NCBI GenBank assembly: GCA_023248615.1
Contig: JAHFEI010000086.1
Location: 1-7,774 of the forward strand
Source of the DNA: Nitrospinales bacterium
GTDB lineage: Bacteria > Nitrospinota_A > UBA7883 > JACRGQ01
Reading direction: 5' to 3'
Length of the DNA stretch: 7,774 nt
Shown here: piece by piece, positions 1-5,470 of the stretch
Layout: each line of letters begins with the position of its first letter
How positions within the stretch are numbered: the first letter of the stretch is position 1
Program-made: the position numbers and the translations under genes
Notes under the pieces: generated by a model
Seen by the model: only the letters and a program-made list of their open reading frames with translations
Databases searched by the model: none
Told to the model about the DNA's origin: nothing

Positions 1-194
1 AAATCGACGTAAAAGAAGGGGACAGGGTTACTGTGGACGGCGCCTCCTACACGTCCGTACCGGTGGAGCTTAAGGACATAAGGGCCGGTGACCACACCGT
101 AGTGGTCATACGGAAAGGCACCAAAAGACCTTGGATAAAAACCATCAAAATAATGCCAGGGGAAACGCTGCAAATATCCCCCGAATTCCAATGA
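1..194 (+). CDS. C-terminal end of a PEGA-like domain protein (5' end outside window)
   Basis: An open frame runs in from the left edge (first full codon at 3) and stops with TGA at 192-194, giving the last 63 residues of a protein. The segment has the PEGA-like pattern: a V-x-V-D-G-A strand, an S-V-P-V-E-L-K-D-I turn, an A-G-D-H-T-V-V-V-I strand, then K-x-x-W-I-K-T-I-K-I and a closing G-E-T-L-Q-I. PEGA domains are small beta-sandwich modules, usually extracytoplasmic, found at the C-termini of surface proteins and of some membrane Ser/Thr kinases. The catalytic or membrane part, if any, lies outside the window, so the function of the whole protein cannot be given. It ends 32 nt before the MscS-family gene on the same strand and may share its transcript. 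The domain call is moderately sure; the frame is clear. Confidence 0.6.
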   Translation, partial: IDVKEGDRVTVDGASYTSVPVELKDIRAGDHTVVVIRKGTKRPWIKTIKIMPGETLQISPEFQ

Positions 195-226
195 CCCCTC
201 CAACCCCTATCCGCATGGGGGCATAG

Positions 227-1327
227 GTGGACGGCGTAAACGAGTTCCTGAACTCATCCATCCTCGGCATACAGGTACGGCCCGTTGCCATGGCCATTGG
301 GGTAATTCTTTCCACAATCGCAATCCGCGAGTATGCGGCTAAAAAAGTGATGAACATCCTGGCTGGCTTTGCCGCCAAGACCGAAGTGACATGGGACGAT
401 GAGGTAATTGAATCGCTACGCCCGCCACTCTCCCTCTTCATCCTGCTGGTCGGAGTTTGGACGGCAGCCAGGATATTGCACCTGCCGGAAAAGCCTTTCC
501 ATTTCCACCATGCGGCAGACCTGGTAGCCCAAATCTCGATAGCGCTAATAATAGCGTGGACGGCCATGCGGCTCATCAACATCATGGAAAGCGAACTGAA
601 GAAGAAGTCGATGAACCCGGAATATTGGATGGACACCCATCTGGTGCCGGTGCTGAGTATCGGCCTTAAGTTGGCGTTTGGCATCGGCATATTTGTGGAT
701 ATCGCCCAAACGCTTGGGTACTCGGTCAGCGCCCTGGTGGCATCGCTCGGCATCGGAGGCGTGGCGGTGGCCTTGGCCGCCAAAGATACGCTGGCCAACT
801 TTTTCGGTAGCATCACGGTGATGGTAGATAAACCGTTTCGGATAGGCGACTGGGTAAAGGGAGACAACTTCGACGGTGTGGTGGAGGAAATAGGTTTCCG
901 CTCCACGAGAATAAGGACGTCTGAAAAAACGGTAAAGGTCGTGCCGAACGACAAGATAGCTTCGATGATAGTGGAAAATATGGATCGTCGTAAGGACAAG
1001 GGAATAAATATGCGCCGGGTAAACTTCACCCTGGGCTTGGAATACAAGGCAACCGCAGAGCAGATGGAAAATGCGGTTAACACGTTGCGGGAACTTTTGG
1101 GCGCCAACAACAACATAAGCGAGGAGGGGCGCATGGTTTTTTTCTCCGATTTCGGCGAATCATCGCTGAACCTCCTCATCAGCTACTTCATAAAGACCAC
1201 CGACTACCAGGAGTACCTGCGCATACGGCAAGATGTAAACCTTGCCATGATGCGCGCGCTGGAGCGGCTAGGCCTTGCCGTGGCGCTCCCTACCCGTACG
1301 CTACGCATAGAGAAGGATGGGAATTGA
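227..1327 (+). CDS. MscS-family small-conductance mechanosensitive ion channel
   Basis: This 366-residue inner-membrane channel should open under membrane tension and release solutes on osmotic downshock. Hydrophobic stretches lie near residues 18-33, 66-86, 100-118 and 140-160, followed by the pore helix and beta-domain entry at 168-210. That last segment is the family signature: a Gly/Ala-rich helix (SLGIGGVAVALAAKDTLANF), then GSITVMVDKPFRIGDWV. The beta-domain (to about 250) has the usual G-V-V-E-E-I-G-F-R-S-T-R-I-R and V-V-P-N-D-K motifs, and the alpha/beta C-terminal domain fills about 262-360. With more than three membrane segments it is larger than E. coli MscS, resembling the YbdG/YnaI size class. 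The start is GTG at 227, with a GGGG Shine-Dalgarno-like run at 217-220; the in-frame ATG at 215 is closed by TAG at 224. The family call is sure; the subfamily and gating ions are not. Confidence 0.93.
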   Translation: MDGVNEFLNSSILGIQVRPVAMAIGVILSTIAIREYAAKKVMNILAGFAAKTEVTWDDEVIESLRPPLSLFILLVGVWTAARILHLPEKPFHFHHAADLVAQISIALIIAWTAMRLINIMESELKKKSMNPEYWMDTHLVPVLSIGLKLAFGIGIFVDIAQTLGYSVSALVASLGIGGVAVALAAKDTLANFFGSITVMVDKPFRIGDWVKGDNFDGVVEEIGFRSTRIRTSEKTVKVVPNDKIASMIVENMDRRKDKGINMRRVNFTLGLEYKATAEQMENAVNTLRELLGANNNISEEGRMVFFSDFGESSLNLLISYFIKTTDYQEYLRIRQDVNLAMMRALERLGLAVALPTRTLRIEKDGN

Positions 1328-1361
1328 AACCGGTAGCCGAGCCGGGAAATAGGGTTTGGAA

Positions 1362-1390
1362 TTGACTCCACATACCCGTGGTGCTATCTT
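1362..1390 (+). promoter_or_regulatory. Sigma70-like promoter for the BamC-like lipoprotein gene
   Basis: A -35 box TTGACT (1362-1367, 5/6 match) is followed by a 17-nt spacer and a -10 box TATCTT (1385-1390, 4/6 match). Only seven bases separate the -10 box from the ATG at 1398, so transcription would begin at or next to the start codon, giving a leaderless or near-leaderless mRNA. This agrees with the lack of a Shine-Dalgarno sequence there. The promoter is predicted from spacing and consensus only. Confidence 0.45.
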
Positions 1391-1397
1391 CTCCCAG

Positions 1398-2144
1398 ATG
1401 ATTAACATAAAATTCCCAGCCATCCTTTTCTCATTTTTCCTTGTGGCCACAGCTATCGGGTGCTCCGGCTTCCTCCCGGACAGGCTTGTTTACCCAAACA
1501 ACATGCCAGACCCGAAACAACGCACAAAAAAGGCAAACGAAGAGGTAAAACCGGCGGCAGAACAGGCTCCGCCAGCCAAAGCCGTAGCGCAACCGGAAAG
1601 CGTCAGCGCCACCAATGAAAAAGACACCGTCCTCTTCGGCGAGGCGCCATCCGGGGCAGGCGCACAGCCAGCCGCCGTGAAGAAGGCGACCACGAAAAGC
1701 TGGGATGAATCCAATGCCCCTCCGCCAAGGGATATTAACGGAAAAGCTCCGGCGGCGGCGGCGGTAGTAGCACAACCGAGCGAATTGGCTCCAAACGCGC
1801 TAACTCGTACGTTCGATGTTGAGTACCCAAAAGGCTGGGATAAGACCCTGGAGGCGATGTTCGTCCTGCCCGTAATGAGCGTAGACAAGGCCAGCGGCGT
1901 GATAATAACCGATTGGATTGTAGACAAACCGGCGTACGACGGGGGGTTGAACTTGTTCGGCTCCGGGGTGCGTAGCGTACGGTACAAATACCTCGTGAAG
2001 GTCTACGACCGTGGCGGCAAAACAGAAGTATCTGTGGCCTCACAGGCGCAGTATTCCGGCTCTGGCGGGTGGATTAGCGGCACACCCAAGGTAATCGTCA
2101 GCGAACGGTTGATGAAAAGAATAGTAGAGGCGATAGGAAACTAG
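1398..2144 (+). CDS. Outer-membrane lipoprotein with C-terminal BamC/NlpB-like domain
   Basis: This 248-residue protein starts with a lipoprotein signal peptide: K5, a hydrophobic core, and a lipobox ending A-I-G-C with Cys22 as the lipidated residue. Ser at +2 predicts outer-membrane sorting. Residues about 35-135 are a low-complexity Ala/Pro/Lys/Glu linker, including an Ala run coded by a short GCG-type repeat near 1750-1763. The C-terminal ~110 residues form a compact domain with D-K-A-S-G-V-I-I-T-D-W-I (about 163-174), then beta strands and a final helix. The 'sG-I-TDW' signature and fold order match the BamC/NlpB helix-grip domain. BamC is an accessory lipoprotein of the beta-barrel assembly machine; here one such domain is seen rather than two. 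I chose ATG 1398 over an in-frame TTG at 1356 because it begins the signal peptide directly. It ends 3 nt before the zinc-ribbon gene. A Bam role is inferred, not shown. Confidence 0.72.
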   Translation: MINIKFPAILFSFFLVATAIGCSGFLPDRLVYPNNMPDPKQRTKKANEEVKPAAEQAPPAKAVAQPESVSATNEKDTVLFGEAPSGAGAQPAAVKKATTKSWDESNAPPPRDINGKAPAAAAVVAQPSELAPNALTRTFDVEYPKGWDKTLEAMFVLPVMSVDKASGVIITDWIVDKPAYDGGLNLFGSGVRSVRYKYLVKVYDRGGKTEVSVASQAQYSGSGGWISGTPKVIVSERLMKRIVEAIGN

Positions 2145-2147
2145 ACC

Positions 2148-2387
2148 ATGCCAATATACGAATTTAAATGCAAAAAGTGTAACCACCGGTTTGAAGCGCT
2201 TCGGCTGTCCAGCGACGGGTTCAAGAATATTGAGTGCCCGAAATGCAAAAGCAGGCAGGTATCCAAGGAGATGTCTACTTTCGCCCCGGCCATGGGAGGC
2301 CCCTCGACCAGGCCCATGTGCGATGATGGTTCCTGCCCTGTGCCTTCGGGCGGCGGTTGCTCGTCCGGCATGTGCGGCCTGAACTGA
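2148..2387 (+). CDS. FmdB-family zinc-ribbon protein
   Basis: This 79-residue protein opens with MPIYEFKCKKCNHRFE, the hallmark of the FmdB family, and has a CxxC pair at Cys8/Cys11 and a second CPKC pair at Cys30/Cys33 that together would hold one zinc. The name comes from a proposed regulator of formamidase genes, but no molecular function is firmly established. After residue 45 the tail is Gly/Pro/Ser-rich with four more cysteines (58, 63, 71, 76), a Cys-rich end seen in various members. It starts 3 nt after the BamC-like gene's stop, with a weak AGGA about 9 nt upstream, so the two are probably co-transcribed and perhaps translationally coupled. The protein is soluble and cytoplasmic by sequence. 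Family membership is very sure; role unknown. Confidence 0.9.
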   Translation: MPIYEFKCKKCNHRFEALRLSSDGFKNIECPKCKSRQVSKEMSTFAPAMGGPSTRPMCDDGSCPVPSGGGCSSGMCGLN

Positions 2388-2404
2388 TTTTCGATTGGAA
2401 TAAA

Positions 2405-2409
2405 AGGAG
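2405..2409 (+). promoter_or_regulatory. Shine-Dalgarno site of the AMIN lipoprotein gene
   Basis: AGGAG at 2405-2409 sits 8 nt before the ATG at 2418. It is the clearest ribosome-binding site in the window and fixes this start in preference to the in-frame ATGs at 2427 and 2433. Confidence 0.75.
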
Positions 2410-2417
2410 ACTGTTGT

Positions 2418-3689
2418 ATGGTTAGGATGGGGATGTCTTTTACAGGTACAAAGCGCTACCAAGCATCATCCGGCGCCAAGGCGCTGGTTGCCCTTCTGGG
2501 AGCCGCAGTCGCCTTTTCACTGCCGGCATGCAAAACACCACAGGCTTCTTTTGAACAGGCACAGTCCGCCGACAGCCAAGCGGCGCATATCAAAAAAATT
2601 ACGTTTTTAGCCGAGCCGCGCGGTACGGTGGTAAAGCTGTTCACCTCCCGAAAAACGGACTTCACCTCCTACAAGCTTGCCGATCCGCTCCGCCTGGCGG
2701 TGGAAATGCCGGGTGTGGCGCTGGATTTTGACCCCAAGCGCATTGCGGTGGAGGACGAAATCATCTCCGCCATTGGTGTGGTAAGGTTCACCAAAGTCAA
2801 CTCTGTGCGGTTGGAACTGGAACTGCTTTCCGACGCACAGTTCAAAATCTCCCAAAAGCCGGACTACATTGAAGTTCTTCTCACGCATGCTGGCGCAGGA
2901 ATACCGGCCGCAACCCGCAAGGAAACAACATCTGCCGCAAGTGCCGAGGCGGATAAGCCCGCACAGAAGGAAGGGATGGAAGGACTGGGGGCGGAAAATG
3001 ACCGGCTGAAAACGGAAAACCTGGAAGTACGGAAAAACGCGTTGAGGATGGAGGAAGAAAACGCCACCCTCAAGCGCCAGTTGGAAGAATCGCGCAAGCA
3101 ACTGGAAGAGGCCAGTAGCCTCTCCAAGACCATGCAGGCGCGGGTTGCGTTTGTGGAGCAGCAACTAAGCGAACTGGATGAAAAAGTCAGTTCAAGGCGT
3201 GGCGGCGGCACATCTCACTCTGGCCCTTCACTGGATGTTACCGTTGTCCCGCTTCCCATGCCAACCGCAGCCACTACCACTACAATTCCCGTTCCTGTTC
3301 CAACCCCTTCTTCCGGCGGCGAGCCATCCGGCAACAGCGGACAACGGATGATAGAAGTAAACCAAACCGTCGCCGCCTGGCTGAAGGCGTGGAACGAGAA
3401 GAACATCAGCTCCTATACGGCCTTCTACGCTCCGGACTTCAAATCAAAAGATATGGGGCTGGACAAGTGGCTGGACGACAAGCGGGTGAAGTTCTCCACC
3501 AGCAAAGGGGTAAAGATAACCGCAAAAGATGTGAAAATCACGATGAACCCGGATGCCACTACAACCGTGGTATTTGAGCAGAGATACAAAACCGGCTCCT
3601 ACAAGGATAGGGGAACCAAACAACTTATTTTGGCCAAGCGGGATGGGCGGTGGCGTATAACCTCGGAAGAGTGGAGCCTGCTACAATAA
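2418..3689 (+). CDS. AMIN / coiled-coil / NTF2-like (Csd6-C type) lipoprotein
   Basis: This 423-residue predicted outer-membrane lipoprotein has four parts. (1) A signal peptide with lipobox L-P-A-C; Cys38 is the lipid site and Lys39 does not suggest inner-membrane retention. (2) An AMIN-type beta domain at about 57-157 (I-K-K-I-T-F start, F-x-x-Y-K-L-A-D-P-L-R-L-A-V-E centre, P-D-Y-I-E-V-L-L end), a fold found in AmiC amidases and PilQ that binds or localises to peptidoglycan. (3) A Glu/Lys/Leu heptad coiled coil at about 187-259, then a Thr/Pro-rich linker at 270-309. (4) An NTF2-like domain at 310-423 (V-A-A-W-L-K-A-W-N-E-K-N, Y-A-P-D-F, closing W-R-I-T-S-E-E-W), resembling the C-terminal domain of Csd6/LdtF-type L,D-transpeptidases and SnoaL-like proteins. 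The next gene, 20 nt downstream, is an L,D-transpeptidase without that domain, so a scaffold or activator role for it is a reasonable inference. Domain identities rest on pattern only. Confidence 0.8.
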   Translation: MVRMGMSFTGTKRYQASSGAKALVALLGAAVAFSLPACKTPQASFEQAQSADSQAAHIKKITFLAEPRGTVVKLFTSRKTDFTSYKLADPLRLAVEMPGVALDFDPKRIAVEDEIISAIGVVRFTKVNSVRLELELLSDAQFKISQKPDYIEVLLTHAGAGIPAATRKETTSAASAEADKPAQKEGMEGLGAENDRLKTENLEVRKNALRMEEENATLKRQLEESRKQLEEASSLSKTMQARVAFVEQQLSELDEKVSSRRGGGTSHSGPSLDVTVVPLPMPTAATTTTIPVPVPTPSSGGEPSGNSGQRMIEVNQTVAAWLKAWNEKNISSYTAFYAPDFKSKDMGLDKWLDDKRVKFSTSKGVKITAKDVKITMNPDATTTVVFEQRYKTGSYKDRGTKQLILAKRDGRWRITSEEWSLLQ

Positions 3690-3709
3690 CCCAGTAGAAT
3701 CGAGAGACT

Positions 3710-4564
3710 ATGAAGGAGCACCTTTCGCGCTGGGCTTTCGTAGTTCGAATGCGGGCCGCCGTGGCTTATTCGAACTTCACCGTCGAAAGGGCTTTCACCC
3801 AAAGAGCGGAACCACGGCCCCTTCCAATTCCACAGCCCACCCTGCTAATGCTTGGGTTGGCGCTTCTGGTAGTAGCGGGCATTGGAACGCTGTCCTACAC
3901 CGGGAAAGTCTCGTGGCCTACGATATCCGCCATCGGCAAGGCAAATAAAGAAACCGCGCCTGCCATCGTACATCGCCCCGCCATTCCACCAACCGCCATC
4001 CCGCCCGACAACCAAAGGGAGGAGGCCTCACTGCCCGCGCCAACACCACAGGCTCCGGAAATCCAATACGCGCTGGCTGTGGATAAATCCAGGAGGATGC
4101 TGATGGTGCTGAAAGATGAAGGCAACTTCTACCAGGTAATCAGGAAATATGACATATCATTGGGGAGCATTATCGGCACAAAGGAAAAGGCGGGAGATAT
4201 GAGGACCCCTGTAGGCTATTACCGGATAATCGAAATAAAAGACGGGAGTACCCTCCCCGCATACTATGGCCCGCGCGCTTTCGTTACAGACTACCCGAAC
4301 CGGTTTGACCAGGCAAACGGGCGCACCGGAGGGGGCATATGGTTGCACGGTAGCGGACAGGGAGCAAGAACCCGCAACACGCACGGATGTGTGGTGCTGG
4401 ACGACGACAACGTAAAAAAACTGGATGCTTGGGTAGGCATAAACACCCCGGTGGCAATCTTCCCTGAAAATTTCCGCCTTCCCATGAACGATGGGAAAGT
4501 GGACAAACGGTTTTTCTCACCGGCATTTTTCTACGGAGAAGCCGGGCATATGGCAAGTAGCTAA
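3710..4564 (+). CDS. Membrane-anchored L,D-transpeptidase (YkuD domain)
   Basis: This 284-residue enzyme should cut and rejoin peptidoglycan stem peptides at the L,D bond at position 3, or trim tetrapeptides to tripeptides if it acts as a carboxypeptidase. A basic cytoplasmic N-terminus (1-43) precedes one membrane helix (about 44-62) and an Ala/Pro-rich periplasmic linker (about 83-116). The catalytic domain runs from about 118 to 255: I-x-Y-A-L-A-V-D-K-S opening, T-P-V-G-Y-Y-R-I at 166-173, and the active-site segment I-W-L-H-G-S-G with His213 through N-T-H-G-C-V-V-L with catalytic Cys227. Thr-His-Gly-Cys replaces the commoner Ser-x-Gly-Cys, as in the Csd6/LdtF branch. There is no C-terminal NTF2-like domain. 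The start at 3710 has only a weak ribosome site; ATG 3749 is an alternative. Enzyme class is sure; the exact reaction is not. Confidence 0.92.
   Translation: MKEHLSRWAFVVRMRAAVAYSNFTVERAFTQRAEPRPLPIPQPTLLMLGLALLVVAGIGTLSYTGKVSWPTISAIGKANKETAPAIVHRPAIPPTAIPPDNQREEASLPAPTPQAPEIQYALAVDKSRRMLMVLKDEGNFYQVIRKYDISLGSIIGTKEKAGDMRTPVGYYRIIEIKDGSTLPAYYGPRAFVTDYPNRFDQANGRTGGGIWLHGSGQGARTRNTHGCVVLDDDNVKKLDAWVGINTPVAIFPENFRLPMNDGKVDKRFFSPAFFYGEAGHMASS
3721..3790 (+). repeat. Nested inverted repeat at the 5' end of the L,D-transpeptidase gene
   Basis: A perfect 9-bp inverted repeat, AGTTCGAAT (3742-3750) and ATTCGAACT (3768-3776), encloses a 17-nt loop. Outside it, CCTTTCG (3721-3727) can pair with CGAAAGG (3784-3790). 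A second CTTTCG at 3735-3740 could compete for the same partner, so two outer stems are possible. Each inner arm also contains the palindrome TTCGAA. The structure starts 11 nt into the coding region, where it could affect translation or serve as a protein-binding site. Its function is unknown. Confidence 0.4.
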
Positions 4565-4673
4565 AAACGCCGCTTCCTTTTATCCTCGATTCCGAAGTTA
4601 AAATTACTTTCCCCTCCTCTTCTAGCCGCCACGCACAGCAAAGCCCAGGATATAGGGGCGCGCCAGCGCTTCG
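4565..4673. other. Convergent intergenic gap without a clear terminator
   Basis: This 109-nt gap separates the stops of the plus-strand L,D-transpeptidase and the minus-strand repressor. I see only weak structures: AGCG/CGCT with a 3-nt loop at 4665-4675 followed by ACTTTTGTT, and the 8-bp palindrome GGCGCGCC around 4657-4664. Neither forms a convincing GC-rich stem with a uridine run. Confidence 0.4.
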
Positions 4674-5408
4674 CTACTTTTGTTCCGGTATCTGGAATGT
4701 GGCGTTGTTAAAATCCTTCCAGGCCCCTATCACGATACCCACGAGCGGAGAGGCGTTTTGCCGCAAGTCCACCGTGCGTAACTTATCCGCCGGATTAAGC
4801 GGGACGAGGGATAGCGTATGCCCCTTCCTTCTCACCATCTTCACGGTTATGCCGCCATCCGCCCATACCGCGTACATCTTGCGTTCGTTTATTTGCGCCC
4901 TGTCCGTATCGCGATCAATGACCACGATATCTCCGTTGGCGAGGTAAGGCCACATGGAATCGCCCGATACGCGACACGCCACCATATTGCGCCGCGAGCC
5001 TGCCACTTTTTTTACCGGGCGCGTGTGCAACACCACCCACTCTATGACATTCTCCATCGGGACTATAGGCTCGCCCGCCGCTATCTTCCCCTCTATTAGC
5101 GGCACAGTCATATATTCATCTTCCGGAAGGTTTTGCGGCGGCAACGGGTAAAGCCCCGATTGCGTATCCGCCCCGGTCAAAATCCACGAAAGCGGCCTGC
5201 CGGAAACTTTGCTTATCTCCATCATGATTCCGGGGGATGGAAGCATCCCCTCCTCGTACCGTTTTACCGTGGTGTGGGCAACGCCCAAAAGCTTGCCAAA
5301 GGCGGAAAGCGTCATGCTCCCCCTAGCCTCGCGCAACCTTTTCCCAACCCCCTTCTTATCCACCTTCCCCGCGCCGATGGCAAGTGCGGACTTTTTGCCT
5401 GTGCTCAT
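4674..5408 (-). CDS. XRE-type HTH / S24 peptidase repressor (CI/LexA-like)
   Basis: This 244-residue protein should be a dimeric DNA-binding repressor that inactivates itself by autocleavage when RecA filaments or another signal form. Residues about 21-60 are an XRE helix-turn-helix (L-S-A-F-G-K-L-L-G-V, then recognition helix A-H-T-T-V-K-R-Y-E-E-G). The S24 domain fills about 100-240: a cleavage site A-A-G-E-P (Ala111-Gly112), the nucleophile in S-G-D-S-M (Ser151), and the general base Lys190 in I-T-V-K-M, so all autocleavage residues are present. The length fits phage CI/C2-type repressors; E. coli LexA is shorter (202 residues) with a different, winged HTH. ATG 5408 is preferred; an in-frame GTG lies at 5414, and neither has a Shine-Dalgarno. 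It follows the epimerase fusion by 62 nt on the same strand but probably has its own promoter. No phage genes are nearby, so its targets are unknown. Confidence 0.88.
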   Translation of the reverse strand: MSTGKKSALAIGAGKVDKKGVGKRLREARGSMTLSAFGKLLGVAHTTVKRYEEGMLPSPGIMMEISKVSGRPLSWILTGADTQSGLYPLPPQNLPEDEYMTVPLIEGKIAAGEPIVPMENVIEWVVLHTRPVKKVAGSRRNMVACRVSGDSMWPYLANGDIVVIDRDTDRAQINERKMYAVWADGGITVKMVRRKGHTLSLVPLNPADKLRTVDLRQNASPLVGIVIGAWKDFNNATFQIPEQK

Positions 5409-5414
5409 ACGCAC

Positions 5415-5444
5415 ATTGTAGCCACACTACGCCGGGCGGCGCAA
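5415..5444 (-). promoter_or_regulatory. Putative leaderless promoter and operator of the S24 repressor
   Basis: Read on the minus strand, a -10 box TACAAT (5420-5415, 5/6 match) lies 6 nt before the repressor's ATG at 5408. An 18-nt spacer leads to a weak -35 TTGCGC (5444-5439). Transcription would begin at about the start codon. A short inverted repeat, GTAG-N5-CTAC (5418-5430), overlaps the -10 box and could be an autoregulatory operator, although 4-bp arms are weak evidence. Confidence 0.4.
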
Positions 5445-5470
5445 CTGCGGGAAAGGAAAATGGGGCGCGG

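Noticed and set aside
145..1179. Long open frame (344 codons) on the minus strand, antisense to the channel gene
   Set aside because: The opposite frame encodes an unmistakable MscS protein. The antisense product has no recognisable domain and a low-complexity Ser/Thr/Arg/Met-rich composition typical of a shadow frame.
1745..1770. Short GGC trinucleotide run as a phase-variable repeat
   Set aside because: Only about five units in frame, coding an Ala run in a disordered linker; a change in unit number would not shift the frame.
3738..3780. tRNA-like T-loop sequence (AGTTCGAAT) on both strands
   Set aside because: There is no acceptor stem, anticodon arm or CCA-ready 3' end around it; the motif appears twice because it is an inverted repeat.
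4651..4680. Possible transcription terminator in the convergent gap
   Set aside because: The best stem has four base pairs and the following T-run is interrupted; too weak to annotate.
4674..5408. Calling the S24 protein the SOS regulator LexA
   Set aside because: The N-terminal domain is an XRE-type HTH rather than the winged LexA HTH, and the length fits CI-like repressors, so no lexA symbol was given.
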